A stretch of DNA of 60,839 nucleotides from Thraustochytrium sp. TN22 (GCA_013306675.1 JABLUY010000004.1:317082-377920), one strand, 5' to 3'; numbered from the stretch's first letter, positions 18,783 through 29,340 are shown. The notes: generated by a model not told the origin, from the sequence alone. A program made the numbers and translations.

Positions 18783-21386
18783 TCAAGCATCCTCCGCCTC
18801 GGCCTTGCTCTCCTGCTGCGCGGCCTTGGCGGCGGCGCGCTCCTTGGCGATGACCTCGAGGTGCTCGATGAGCTTGGCGTCAACATCCTCGTCGGGGCGC
18901 ACAAAGATCCCAGCCTTCAGGCCGTGATCGTAGAGGCTCTCGAGCTCGTCCTTGGATACGAGGGCGTGGAAGGTGAGCCCGGCCCAAAGGGAGAGCGCAA
19001 AGCGCTTGCCAAAAGTGTCCACGTAGCGCTCCTGGTCCTCCGGAACGAGGCCAGCAATGAGGGCGCCCTTGGCACCGGGCTTATCGAGGAGCTCCTGGAG
19101 GCGCGGGGAAAGGGCGGCGACCGGGACACCAAAGAAGCGACCGCGCACGGCGGCCGCGCGGGGGTCCTTGACCTTGTGGAGATGGTAGTGCAGCAGCTGC
19201 GAGACTTCGGGGAGCGTGAGCTCGATCTTGCGCGTCTTGACGTGGGGCAGGAGGATGGAAAGGCCTCCCTGTGTGGGACGATAAGCGTCCTCGGGCGAGC
19301 CGCTCTTCTCGGTGCGCTTGAGAAGCTGCATGCCGCCGTTGACCACGTGGAGCTTCTGGCGGCGGTTCGCGTGGATGACCTCGGCCAGGGGCTTGGCAAG
19401 AAAGGTGATGACCTTGGGCCGGGCCTCGTTGTTCTCAACCTTTTGCTCGTGCTCCAGGCGGCGGCGTTTGCGCGACTTGGAGCTGAGGCCGGCCTCGCCA
19501 CCGCCGGCGCGGTAGAAGAGCTGGGAGGCGTCGCCAAAGGTCGGGTCGATTGCGTAGTAGTTGGTGACAGGGTCCCAGAGCGAGGTGGGCACGCTGATAA
19601 AGTCGTCGTCACGCAAGTTCCTGTTGAGGGTCCTGTCGCCGCCGCCACGGGCGCCGCCCGCGGCGCCGTCGTTGTCGCCGTCCACGCTGCCGGTCTCGCC
19701 AGCGGCTGCGGCGGCGGCCGCGGCGGCTGCGGTCTCCTCGTCGACCTTCTCGCCAGCGGCCTCATCCTCGTCGTCTTCGTCGTTCTTGTCGCCGTCGTCG
19801 GCAGCGTCGTTCTTGCCGCCTTCGGCCTCGGCCTCGGCCTCGGCGGCCTTGGCCTTCTCCTCCTCCTCGGCGTCATGCTTCCAGTCGCGAAACTCGGCGG
19901 TCTTGCGCAGGACGGCGACAAAGAAGCCGCCCGTGTTCTGGTCGTTGGGCATGATGCGCATGCAGCGGTCGAGGTGAAAGGTGTCGCACTCCTCGGACGT
20001 GGGCGGCCAGCAGGACGGCGTCGCGCGCGGAATATTCTTGGTGGGCGGGTTCTCCGTGCAGTAGGCCTCGTACTCGGCGTGCGAGGCGAAGTGGCGCAGG
20101 CCGAGATTCTCCGGGGCGCCGTCCACCTCGGTGCTCCCGGGCGCCGGTTCGGGGCGCTTGTTGGTCTTGGTCTTGTCAAAGTCCGGGAGAGCGACGGCCC
20201 AGGTGGACTTGCCGGCGCGGCGCTTGAGCTCGGGCAGGCGGTCGGAGCAGTCGACGAGCTCAACCTTGCCCTTGGCGCGGCGCAGCAGCTGCGCCACCAC
20301 GGCCTCGTCCTCGATGGGGTTGACGCTGCAGGTGGAATAGACCATGATGCCCCCGACACGAAGCATACTGAGGCCGCGCTCGGCGATCTGGATCTGCAGC
20401 ATGTGCAGGATAAAGCCGCTGGCCGGGGACCAGTTGCGCCAGACGTCCGGGTTCTTGCGCATGGTCCCGTCGCCGCTGCACGGCACATCGGCCAGCACGC
20501 GGTCAAAGTAGCCCTCGCCGTGCTCCGCACGGTAGGCGCGAGGCCTGGTGCCCTTGTGGTAGGCAAGGATGGCCTCGACCGAGGGGAAGTTCTGCGCGTT
20601 GTGGCAGGTGACCAGCAGGTTGGGGCTGTTGGCCATCTTCATGCGGTTGGTGAGCATGTAGGCGCGGTTGGCGTTGGCGTCGTTGGCGATGACAACGCCG
20701 GGAGGCGGCGCGAAGTTGCGCTGGCGATCCTCGCTGTGGAGCGCTTCGAGCAGCTGCGCGGTCTTGGAGCCCGGCGCGGCGCACATGTCCAGCACCTTGT
20801 GCTCGGGCTTGACATCGAGGAAGTGCGGCGGGATCATGCTGGCCTCCTCCTGGCGCATGATGGTGCCAGTGCTCTCCTCGGCGATGAGAAAGGCCTTGAG
20901 CCGCGCGAGCGCAGGCTTGCAGGCCTTGAACATCTTGGCCTTGCGGACCGTGTTGCGGTCCGCGCCGAAGCGCCACGCGTTCTCGCCCGGGTACCAGGGC
21001 AGCGGCAGCGGCTTCTCCACGCTGGTGATCTGCGTGAACTCCTTCTCCTCCTCGGTGATCTGCGCGGGCAGGTCCTCGCTCAGCTCGCCGCGGATCTTCT
21101 CGCGCAGCTGCTTGGCGAAGGCGCTCGCCGCCTCGAGGCGAATGGTCACGGGCAGCGGCTTGAGCATGAACTCGTAGAACGCCTTCTCGTCCTCCTCATC
21201 CTCAAAGATGCCCTGCAGCTTGTAGTACGCCTTGTGCACGCGGTTCGTCGTCGGGAGCGCCCACTCCTCGTCGCGGTGGCCGCGCTGCTGCCCGCGGCGC
21301 CCGCCGTCTTTCTGCCCGCCGCCGGCCTCCGCGCCGCCGCCGCCGTCCTTGCGCGCGCGCCGCCGCCCGCGGATGTGCCGCCCCAT
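18783..21386 (-). CDS. NSUN2: tRNA (cytosine-5)-methyltransferase NSUN2-like
   Basis: 867 residues. NSUN2/Trm4 methylates C5 of cytosines in tRNA anticodon and variable loops in the nucleus. I chose the ATG at 21386 (MGRHIRGRRRARKDGG) because it matches the conserved NSUN2 start MGRRSRGRR; an in-frame ATG at 21512 would add a low-complexity leader. Class I SAM-binding motif DMCAAPGSKTAQLLE starts at residue 200, then ADVPCSGDGTMRKN with Cys303, and YSTCSVNPIEDEAVV with the second Cys353. These two cysteines are the RNA m5C methylase pair. An acidic Ala-rich insert (about 565-650) follows; the C-terminal part is conserved (KVITFLAKPLAEVIHANRRQ). Single exon, divergent with eIF2B delta. Confidence 0.95.
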   Translation of the reverse strand: MGRHIRGRRRARKDGGGGAEAGGGQKDGGRRGQQRGHRDEEWALPTTNRVHKAYYKLQGIFEDEEDEKAFYEFMLKPLPVTIRLEAASAFAKQLREKIRGELSEDLPAQITEEEKEFTQITSVEKPLPLPWYPGENAWRFGADRNTVRKAKMFKACKPALARLKAFLIAEESTGTIMRQEEASMIPPHFLDVKPEHKVLDMCAAPGSKTAQLLEALHSEDRQRNFAPPPGVVIANDANANRAYMLTNRMKMANSPNLLVTCHNAQNFPSVEAILAYHKGTRPRAYRAEHGEGYFDRVLADVPCSGDGTMRKNPDVWRNWSPASGFILHMLQIQIAERGLSMLRVGGIMVYSTCSVNPIEDEAVVAQLLRRAKGKVELVDCSDRLPELKRRAGKSTWAVALPDFDKTKTNKRPEPAPGSTEVDGAPENLGLRHFASHAEYEAYCTENPPTKNIPRATPSCWPPTSEECDTFHLDRCMRIMPNDQNTGGFFVAVLRKTAEFRDWKHDAEEEEKAKAAEAEAEAEGGKNDAADDGDKNDEDDEDEAAGEKVDEETAAAAAAAAAAGETGSVDGDNDGAAGGARGGGDRTLNRNLRDDDFISVPTSLWDPVTNYYAIDPTFGDASQLFYRAGGGEAGLSSKSRKRRRLEHEQKVENNEARPKVITFLAKPLAEVIHANRRQKLHVVNGGMQLLKRTEKSGSPEDAYRPTQGGLSILLPHVKTRKIELTLPEVSQLLHYHLHKVKDPRAAAVRGRFFGVPVAALSPRLQELLDKPGAKGALIAGLVPEDQERYVDTFGKRFALSLWAGLTFHALVSKDELESLYDHGLKAGIFVRPDEDVDAKLIEHLEVIAKERAAAKAAQQESKAEAEDA

Positions 21387-21998
21387 GCTCCCGAGCCCGA
21401 GTCCGCGTCCGAGGCCAAGTCGATCTGGTCGGTCTGGTCGAGCGATCGAGCGATTTGATTTGCTTGCCCGATTTGAGCAGGTTGATCGAGCCCCGTTTGA
21501 ACGCGCCGCCATCGATGGATTGGGTGGCGCCGGGAGACCGCCCTTGCGCGCCGCGCCGCAAGTCAGCTATGCGCGCTTGGGGCACTTGCCGCGCCGTTTG
21601 TTGCACTTCGGAACAAAGTGGCCGCCGCCCAAGCGGCGCCGTGGCGCCGCGCCGTGCAGAACGACCGCGGCGCGCGGGCGGGCGGGCGGGCGCGGGCGCG
21701 CGGGCGGCGGCGGCGGGCCGTGGCGCGGCCGCAGGCAGCGGCGGACCTTGGCCTCCGGGCTCCGCCGGCGCTCTCCCGGATCCCGCGTCTGCGTGCGCGA
21801 GTCTGCGCGGCCGTCGGGCGTGGGCGGCGAGGTGGACGCCGGCGAGGCGCGCGTCCAGGAGGCGCAGGACGAGAGCGAGCTGCTGCGCTGCGCGAGGCGA
21901 GCTGCTGTGCGACGCGACGCGAGGCGAGCGCGTCGCGGCTGGCTCGAGATCCAGTGACGTGGGCAGGTCGCCCGTCGCAGGCGGCTGGCGCTGGCACC
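21387..21998. promoter_or_regulatory. divergent promoter between NSUN2 and eIF2B delta
   Basis: 612 bp between two head-to-head ATGs, containing very GC-rich blocks and no obvious TATA box. It must carry both promoters and 5' UTRs. Both products serve the translation machinery, so co-regulation is plausible. Confidence 0.6.
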
Positions 21999-23468
21999 AT
22001 GGCGGAAGAGCAGAAGAAGGCCGAGGCCGCCGGCGCCGTGGGCGCGGACGGCATGACGGACGCCGAGCGGAAGAAGGCGGAGAAGGAGCGGCGCAAGCGG
22101 GAGTTCGAAGCACAGAATAAGGACAAACTGGCCGCCAAGCCGAAGCTGAGCAAGAAGGAGCGGCGCGAGAAGCAGGAGCGCGAGAAGGCCGCCAAGGAGC
22201 AGCAGAAGCAGCAGCAGCAGCAGCAGCAAAAGGCCAAGGGCGGAGCGGCGAGGCCCGCGGCGGCCAAGGCGGCGGCCATGGCGCCGGCGGCGGTGACGTC
22301 GGCGGCGGGCGGGCAGCCGCAGGACGGCGGGAGCCAAGGCGGCGTGGCTTCGAGCGCGAGCGCGGGCCCGCGGCAGCTGTCGGGCGCCTTCGCGCACTTG
22401 GCGGCGTACCGACGCGACGTGGGCTCCGCGGCCATGGCGGTGAACCTGGGCCCGGAGGGCAAGGTGCACCCGGCGGTGGTGGCGGCGGGGCTCAAGTTCG
22501 CCAGCGGCACGGTGCGCGGCGCCAACTCGCGCATGGTGGCGATGCTGCAGGCGTTCCGCGAGGCGATCGAGGACTACGCCAAGCCGGAGAGCGCGAACTG
22601 GCGCGAACTGAACACGTGGCTAGAGCCGATGGTGGACTTCTTGGACGAGTGCCGGCCGATGAGCATCAGCATGGGCAACGCGGTCCGGCACCTGCGCGCG
22701 GCGATTCTGGGTCTGCAGCCGGATCTTTCGGAGCAGGATGCGAAACGGGCGCTGCTGGAGGAGATCGACAACTACGTGCACACGAACGTGACGCTGGCGC
22801 AGCGCGAGATGGTCCGGGTGGGCCTGGCCAAGATCGCGGAGGGCGATGTGGTGCTGACGTTTGCGCAGAATGGCGCCGTGGAGCAGCTGTTGCTGGCTGC
22901 GCACGAGCGTGGCACGTGCTTTGAGGTGGTGGTGGTGAGCTGCCACCCGGCGGGCGACGGCGAGGGCCTGGTGAAGCGGCTGGCGGCGGCCGGCGTGGCC
23001 TGCACCTTCATCGTGCTGTCGTCGCTCTCATACGTGATGGGGTCCGTGACCAAGGTGGTCTTGGGCGCGAGCGCTATGCTGTCGAACGGCGCCATGCTTT
23101 CGCGCGCTGGCACGGCGCTCGTGGCTATGATGGCTTCGAGCATGCACAAGCCCGTGCTGGTGTGCTGCGAGTCGCACAAGTTTTCCAAGCGCGTGCAGCT
23201 CGACAGCATTACGCACAATGAGCTCGCCGATCCGGACGCTCTCGTCCTGCCGGATGCCTGGGACGGCGTCGAGGGCAGCTCCAGCGACCTCGCCGGTTGG
23301 CGGCAGGATCCCAACCTCGAGCTGCTCAACCTGCACTATGACCTCACGCCGCAGGCGCACATTTCTGCCATCGTCACCGAGTTCGGCCTGCTGCCTACCA
23401 CCTCCGTCCCTGTCATTGTGCGCGAGAAGGAGGATGTCCTCGCTGCGCTCATGTCCGCTGAGGTATGA
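21999..23468 (+). CDS. EIF2B4: translation initiation factor eIF2B subunit delta
   Basis: 489 residues from ATG 21999 (MAEEQKKAEA). eIF2B is the GTP exchange factor for eIF2; delta is part of the regulatory core that senses phosphorylated eIF2. The N-terminal ~100 residues are a Lys/Glu/Gln coiled, low-complexity region (KERRKREFEAQNKDK, poly-Q), typical of delta rather than alpha or beta. The conserved core follows: RGANSRMVAMLQAFREAIEDY, FLDECRPMSISMGNAVRHLR and the Rossmann-like C-terminus (LSSLSYVMGSVTKVVLGASA, SNGAMLSRAGTALVAMMA, HKPVLVCCESHKF). Length and ending fit the family. Single exon; the frame extends upstream without ATG. Confidence 0.95.
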   Translation: MAEEQKKAEAAGAVGADGMTDAERKKAEKERRKREFEAQNKDKLAAKPKLSKKERREKQEREKAAKEQQKQQQQQQQKAKGGAARPAAAKAAAMAPAAVTSAAGGQPQDGGSQGGVASSASAGPRQLSGAFAHLAAYRRDVGSAAMAVNLGPEGKVHPAVVAAGLKFASGTVRGANSRMVAMLQAFREAIEDYAKPESANWRELNTWLEPMVDFLDECRPMSISMGNAVRHLRAAILGLQPDLSEQDAKRALLEEIDNYVHTNVTLAQREMVRVGLAKIAEGDVVLTFAQNGAVEQLLLAAHERGTCFEVVVVSCHPAGDGEGLVKRLAAAGVACTFIVLSSLSYVMGSVTKVVLGASAMLSNGAMLSRAGTALVAMMASSMHKPVLVCCESHKFSKRVQLDSITHNELADPDALVLPDAWDGVEGSSSDLAGWRQDPNLELLNLHYDLTPQAHISAIVTEFGLLPTTSVPVIVREKEDVLAALMSAEV

Positions 23469-23532
23469 GGAAAAACAAAGCTAAAAGATGAAAGAGCTGT
23501 GCAATGCTGGCGGCTGTTCATGCCGCCCAGAG

Positions 23533-23875
23533 TAACGTTAACTTATGAATGACAATGCGGCCGTGAAATCCAAGTCGGCAGCTGGAGCCGCCTGGGCCCT
23601 GCGGTTAACGTTAACTAAGAAAAACCTTGTTCTTGAGATCTTGGCCACTGCAAGGCCGAGAGTAACAAGTCGGCAAACTGGAGCCGCCGCCGCTGGGCCC
23701 TGCAACACCTTGAGAAATTTCTCATACTATCCCCACCGCGACGGTCCGAGACGTGGGCCGGATTGCCATCCTGCTTCCTCCTTCGCGTGCTCTCCCTCTT
23801 TCCTTCCGTCTGTTGGTTGATCGTGTGCAGTGCAGTGCTCCCACGCAGTTCCTGACGTTGCACAACGTTAACTTA
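23533..23875. repeat. three AACGTTAAC elements downstream of eIF2B delta
   Basis: taacgttaactta at 23533, gttaacgttaacta at 23604 and aacgttaactta at 23864. The word is a palindrome core (GTTAAC and AACGTT overlap) and is AT-rich in otherwise GC-rich DNA. A neighbouring ~30-bp segment (cggcagctggagccgcc...ctgggccctg) is also duplicated, at 23576 and 23672. Confidence 0.6.
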
Positions 23876-26704
23876 CATGCTTGCTGCCCACGGCGCAACG
23901 GCGGATCCGGATCCGACGGATCGATCCCTGTCGCGACTGAGCCCGACTCGTCTCGCTTCGTGCCTCTCCGCGCCTCGCTCCACCAGCCTCACTGGCACCT
24001 TGATGAGTGCTCACACCCACTCACTGTCAGTGCTCATGCGCGTCGAGCCTCGCCTCGCCGCGCGGAGTCTCGTCATGGCGCTGCGCTGCGCCACGCTGTT
24101 GCGACAGCAGCGGCCCCTGTAGCCGCCCACCACCACGATCCGCGCCGCCTCGCTCGCTCGCCCGCTCCGAGTCGCTCGCTCGCTCGCTCGTCGGCGCTAG
24201 TAGCCGACCAGCTAGTAGCAGCTCAGCTGGAAGCTCGGCCGCCGCGCTCAGTCGCTCAGCGCCGCGCTCGTGGGCCGCGGCCCACGACTCGCGCGCGCGC
24301 GCCTCGCCGCCTCCAACTTGAGCCCGCTACGCTCGCTGCTGCGCTCGGGCTGCGGCCACTGGCGGCGGGAAGCCTGACCAGGGAGGCTCGGGTGCGCCAG
24401 GGCCTGGCTCACTAACGGCGACCATGGCAATGTCAGCGCGCGGAGCCATGCAAGTTGCCACTGCTTGCTTGAGCGCACGAGGAGCCGAGGTCCGCCGAGG
24501 CCCGGACCCTGACTGACCGCCGTCGGCCGAGCCGAACCGAGGCGAGGCGAGGCAACGGGCAGCGCTGACGCCGCTGGGCCGCACGCAAGCAAGGAAGCAC
24601 TCCCTGCAAGCGAGCGCAAGCGCAAGCGAGGCCGCATCGACGTGCGCCGATTGGTCCCTGTTCGCGGAGCTGTTGGCTGGCTAGAGCTAGCCAGCAGCGA
24701 TCATCATCCGCAGATGGGGCCCAGGCGAGCTGCCTGCCTGCCTGCCTGCCTGCCTGCCATGATGTGAGCGAGAGACTGCGAGAGACCACGACAGCTGAGC
24801 TGGCCGCGGCCTGAGGTGAGGTCGGTCGGTCGGCCAGCCTGGCTTGGCTTGTCGGAGCCTTGTCGAGCGAGTTCGCGAGGCGAGCGAGCGTGGCAGCTCG
24901 GAGATGTAACTCGGAGATGAAGGTCGCAGCCGATGAAACGGAGCCCTTCGGGACCAATCGACGAGCTCTGGCGCGCGACTCGGACGGCGCGGTCGCGACG
25001 ATAGCATCGTGCTCTTGATCCTCGTCAACCCACCTTGCAGCCTGTGGCTTTCACGTTGAAACAGTCGATTCGCTTCCTGCGGCCGCCACCAGCCAGGTGC
25101 GGCCTCCATCCGGGCTCGGAGCCAGACGCCGCCGCTCGCCACGGGGCCGGAGCCGCGGCTCGCACTCATGCTTCCATTTGAGCGCTCCGCGCCTGCCAGT
25201 GGGCTTGGCCGCTACTAGCCCGCTAGCACTGGCAGTAGCCAGCCGCCGCGTGCGAGTCCGCCACGCGCTTGCTGTCCACGAGCGTGAGGTTGGCCAGCGG
25301 CGGGTTTGCTTGTGCGCTTGCCACTGACACCGTGAGCGAGATCGCGCGCCGTGAGTACAGAGCGACAGAGGGTGCTCACAGCGGGGCCTCGCCCCCGCAG
25401 CGGACCTGTCCGCACCACACAGCCCGGGACGCTTCGCGATGCTCGTCGTTGATCCGAGCTTCGGTCAAAGCTAGCGACGGGGCGGCCTGCCCGGGCAGGC
25501 CGCCTTTGAACTTGAAATTCTTCTTCAAATTCGCAATCAGAGCGCTGCGGCCGCCGCGCAACGGGCGCGCCGCGCGTCGCGCGTCTCGTCTCGTCTCGCT
25601 GTCGCAGGCCGCTGCCGGCCAGGGCCTGCCCTGCAGTGGCTCGCTCGTCTCGGCCGTCTGCTGCGTGCTCCTTCAGCATCTATCTTCCCTTCCGCAGGCT
25701 GCTCGGCAGCGGCCCCTGCCCGGCCGCTTTTCAAACCTCGGTCAGCCTCCGCCGCCTCCGCCGCCGCTGCCGCGCGCAGCCGCGCCGCGCCGCGCCGCAG
25801 CCGCGCCGCGCCGCGCCTGCGCGCCCGCGCGCCTGCGCGCCGCCAAGGGGAGCAGCCCGCTCCGCGGGGCGGCGGAATCGAGGCGCGAGGCGGGCGCCGC
25901 GTCGCCTCCTCCTTTCCCCTTCCCTGATCCCCGCGTCAGTCACCCGAGCGAGCTAGCGAGCGAGCGAGCGAGCGCCGCAGGCGAGCGCGGCAGCGGCGAG
26001 CGCGCGTCACGGCGCCGGCCGCCGGGCGAGCAGAGCAGCGCAGAGCAGAGCAGAGCACCCGCGCCGCGCGAGGCGGGCTCGCGCCGCCGCGGCCGCCTGT
26101 CGCTGCGCCAAGCTGGGGGCCAGCACGGGCCTTTCCGCTCGTCGCGCGAGCTCGCCTGCAAACAACCAGCTGGGCTGTGCTCAACTCATCGCTTGGCCGC
26201 TCGCCGCGCGCCTCCCGACGCCCGCGCACCCGCGCAGCCGCGCCGGCGTCGTTCGCGTCGCGTCTCGCTGTCGCCACGGCGGCGCCGCGCAGCGAGCGCG
26301 TGAGCAGCGCCGCGCGGCGCGGCGCGGTCGGGAAGCCCCGCGCGGTGCCTGCCACTGGCAGTGGCGGCCGGCGGCGGCGCGGTCAGCGACGAGGGCGGCC
26401 CGTCCGGGAACGAGCGCGTGAAGAGGTGAACGCGCACGCGCCCGCTCGCGGCGCGAGGCGCGAGGCGCGCGAGGCGCGAGGCGGCGCGGCTGGAGCGGAC
26501 CCGCGCGCGCGCGGCTCGACGTCGAGCGACCTCGCTCGCCCGAGCGCCGGCAGCGGGCGGGTGGGTGGGTGGACTTACTTCAGGTTCAAGTCAAGTTGGT
26601 CGCTGGCACCACTTCAGAAAAGACTCAGAGAGCAGGAAGCCGTGGGCGGCCGTGGGGCAGCCTGAGGCGGCCACGGCCACGGCCAGCAGCCAAAAGAGCA
26701 GGGT

Positions 26705-26776
26705 GAGTCGAGTCGAGTCGAGTCGAGTCGGGTCGAGTCGTCTCGTCGGGTCGTCGGGTCGAGTCGAGTCGAGTCG
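26705..26776 (+). repeat. (gagtc)n pentanucleotide repeat
   Basis: Imperfect pentanucleotide array about 200-270 bp upstream of the histidine kinase ATG. Confidence 0.8.
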
Positions 26777-26975
26777 CATAGCGGAGAGCGCAGCGGGGGA
26801 GGAGGGGGGCCAGCGTCGCGGCGCGGCGCGCGCGGGCGGGACCGGCGGCACCGCAGAGCGCGTCGCCGCGTCGGCTCCGGTGACGGGCCGCGGCGCGGCG
26901 CGCGGCGGTGGCCAGAGCGGCCGGCCGGCCGGCCGGCCTGCCTAGACTGCTCCGGCCTAGCCCGGCCTCGCCAAG

Positions 26976-29258
26976 ATGCTCACGGACATCGTGCAGAGTC
27001 TGGAGACGCGCGTGAGCGGCTGGGACGTCGCGGCGGTGCTTCTCGGGTGCCTGCCGCCGCTGCTGTTGCACAAGGTGGGCGTCACCTTCTTGCACCCCAG
27101 GCTCACGGCCCTGGCGAAGCGGCGGCCGCCGTGGTTCGTGGTGCTCCAAGAGGTGCTGGCCGTCATCACGCGCACGGCGCGAGTACACGAGCTGGTGCTC
27201 ATGGGTCTTCCACGCCGTGTGGATCGTCGCCTCGGGCTGGTGAGCCGGTTGCGCAAGCATCCCGTTTACGTGCAGGAGCAGCACCAGACGCGCATCGACG
27301 CGGGCTGGGCCTTCCTCACCCTGCTCGCCTTCATGTTCGCCTTCGCGTCGCCGGCACTGTACCGGCCGGACCCCACAGACCTCTTCGCCTACGCCAAGAG
27401 GACCATGGTGTTCTCGCTCTTCGGCCTGCTCCAGGCCGTGCTGACCCAAATCCAGGACGACTTCTCCATCTGGACCGCGTCCTGGCCCGACTTTGTGCGC
27501 GCGCTCTTCGTCGTTCACATCTTCGGCTCGCACGGCACGCGCGACGTGGAGAGCGCCGGTGTCTTCTTCACGGTCGCCATGTGCCGCCAGCTCTACATGG
27601 CGCTCTATTTTGAGAGCTACGCCGCCTTTGCCATCTACTCGGCCACCTTTTTGGCCGTGCCCATGGTGGCCAGCGAGTGGTTCTGGGAGCGCCAGGTCGG
27701 CTTCGTGCTGTCCATGCTGGCCATCTCGCTCGGCATGGTCTTGCCGGCCATGCAGGAGCGCGTGCTGCGCCACGAGGCCAAGGTCGAGGAGTTTGAGCGC
27801 GAGAAGACCTTCGAGGCCAACCTGACCGAACTCAGCCGCGTGCAGGCCTTGCACGAGGCCGAGCTGCGCTCGCGCCACGCAGAGTTCGTGCGCGCCATGG
27901 AGGCCAAGCATCGCGAGAGCACCGAAAAGCTCCACGCCGTGCTCTCCTACACGGCGCACGAGTACCGCAACCACTTCTTCCAGGCGCGAGGGGCGCTCGA
28001 CGACCTGCAGGCCATCGCACGTGCCGAGGGAACGCCCACCAGCGCCGCAGGCCCTGTCCTCGAGGCCGCCAAGACGCTCGGCCGCGCGCACTCCATGATT
28101 CAAAGCCTCTTTGACGACGTTCTGCAGGTGCACCGGCTCGAGATGGCCGCCGAGGTCGACTGGTGCGGCCCAGGCCGCCCCTTTCGAGTCGGGGCCGACC
28201 TTTTCGAACGCGCGCGCGACTTCGTGCGCGCCTCGCTACCACCACACAAGTCCAACGTTACCTTTGAGGCCATCTCGCATGGCAACCTCGACCTTGAGGT
28301 CATCGGCAACCCGGAGAAGTTGCTGCAGGTCGTCACCAACATCGTGTCCAACGCCATCAAGTTCACAGACGCAGGCTCCATTCGCCTCGAAGTTTCCTGT
28401 TTCCCGGCACATGACAAGGGCGCAAGAGCCGGCAACCATGGCAACCAGCACCAGCATCAGCAGCTCAAATGTGCCGAGGGCCACGTTGACCTCATCCTCG
28501 TCGTCAGCGACACGGGCTGTGGCATGGACGCCGACAAGGTCGCCAGCCTCTTTCAGCCCTTTGTGCAAGCGCGCAACGCCGACGAGTTCGGCTTTGGTGG
28601 CTCCGGCCTTGGCCTCTACTTTGCGCGCAACATCATGTGCGCTTATCCAGGCGGCTCGCTCGAGGTCGACTCGGAGCCCGGCAGCGGCACGACCTTTGTC
28701 GGCCGCGCGCGTCTGCCGTGCCACGTCGTCGCCGAGGAGCCCGCCGTGCCCGAGGTCGCCGAGATGCCCGCCTCGCTCGACCCGGAGCGCTCCCTCGAGA
28801 CAAACTCTTCCGACGTTACTCTTCTCGGCGAAGACGTCCTCATCGTCGACGACTCGCCCGTCAACCGTAAGCTGCTGCAGCGCATGCTCGCGCGCCGCGC
28901 AGCACCGTCCATCATGGTGCACGAGGCCACCAACGGTGAGGAGGCCGTCGACCGCGCGCGCAATCTCGGCGACCGCCTAGCCGTCATCCTCATGGACCGT
29001 CACATGCCTGTCATGGACGGCATAGAGGCCACGCGCCAGATTCGCCTGTTCAATTCCAATGTCCTCATCATTGCGGTCACCGGCAACACTGACGACGACA
29101 CGCACGCGCGCTTTGTCGACGCCGGCTGCGACTTTGTCTGGCACAAGGGCTCCGCCGTCAGCTCTCTCTTTGCCCTCATGAAGGTCGCGCGACATCCGCG
29201 AGCTCTCGCCACTGTGAGCCCTGCGCATCGACACGTCGTGCGCGAGGTCACGGTCTGA
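26976..29258 (+). CDS. membrane-anchored hybrid histidine kinase with receiver domain
   Basis: 760 residues from ATG 26976. The N-terminal ~260 residues contain about six hydrophobic segments (GWAFLTLLAFMFAFASPALY, FSLFGLLQAVLTQI, FAIYSATFLAVPMVA, FVLSMLAISLGMVLPAM), so the sensor is embedded in a membrane. A coiled segment (~265-325) leads to the dimerisation helix with phospho-acceptor His328 in TAHEYRNHFFQARG, a variant of the usual HELRxPL. The ATP domain has NIVSNAIKFTD (N box), DTGCGMD (G1), FQPF and GSGLGLYFAR (G2). The receiver (from ~617) has LIVDDSPVNR, the phospho-acceptor Asp674 in LMDRHMPVMDG, the conserved Thr in VTGNT and a Lys in WHKG where KP is usual. All catalytic residues seem present, so an active two-component phosphorelay is likely. 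The ligand is unknown. Confidence 0.92.
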   Translation: MLTDIVQSLETRVSGWDVAAVLLGCLPPLLLHKVGVTFLHPRLTALAKRRPPWFVVLQEVLAVITRTARVHELVLMGLPRRVDRRLGLVSRLRKHPVYVQEQHQTRIDAGWAFLTLLAFMFAFASPALYRPDPTDLFAYAKRTMVFSLFGLLQAVLTQIQDDFSIWTASWPDFVRALFVVHIFGSHGTRDVESAGVFFTVAMCRQLYMALYFESYAAFAIYSATFLAVPMVASEWFWERQVGFVLSMLAISLGMVLPAMQERVLRHEAKVEEFEREKTFEANLTELSRVQALHEAELRSRHAEFVRAMEAKHRESTEKLHAVLSYTAHEYRNHFFQARGALDDLQAIARAEGTPTSAAGPVLEAAKTLGRAHSMIQSLFDDVLQVHRLEMAAEVDWCGPGRPFRVGADLFERARDFVRASLPPHKSNVTFEAISHGNLDLEVIGNPEKLLQVVTNIVSNAIKFTDAGSIRLEVSCFPAHDKGARAGNHGNQHQHQQLKCAEGHVDLILVVSDTGCGMDADKVASLFQPFVQARNADEFGFGGSGLGLYFARNIMCAYPGGSLEVDSEPGSGTTFVGRARLPCHVVAEEPAVPEVAEMPASLDPERSLETNSSDVTLLGEDVLIVDDSPVNRKLLQRMLARRAAPSIMVHEATNGEEAVDRARNLGDRLAVILMDRHMPVMDGIEATRQIRLFNSNVLIIAVTGNTDDDTHARFVDAGCDFVWHKGSAVSSLFALMKVARHPRALATVSPAHRHVVREVTV

Positions 29259-29286
29259 GGCGAAACGCACGCAGACCCGTGTGCAA

Positions 29287-29295
29287 ACACGCACA

Positions 29296-29327
<32 letters not shown>

Positions 29328-29340
29328 CACACACAAACAC
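29287..29340 (+). repeat. (acgc)n microsatellite
   Basis: Tetranucleotide acgc tract grading into (ac)n, about 30 bp after the histidine kinase stop codon, in its probable 3' UTR. Confidence 0.9.

Larger units (their letters stand above)
23469..26975. other. 3.5-kb gene-poor region
   Basis: No gene recognised on either strand. Long frames are Arg/Ala/Ser-rich artefacts of GC-rich DNA. Contents: three AACGTTAAC elements, (ctgc)n at about 24730-24760, (gcga)n clusters near 25950, dense gccgcgcc sequence at 25770-25830, (gagtc)n at 26705-26776, and CACTGGCAG and TTCAAGTTG words near 25195-25235, 26350 and 26590 upstream of the histidine kinase. Confidence 0.5.

Noticed and set aside
21387-21512. 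Earlier in-frame ATG for NSUN2
   Set aside because: The ATG at 21386 gives the conserved MGRxxRGRR start; the extra leader is low-complexity.
25269-26303. 344-codon plus-strand frame upstream of the histidine kinase
   Set aside because: Composition follows gccgcgcc and gcga repeats; no recognisable protein feature.
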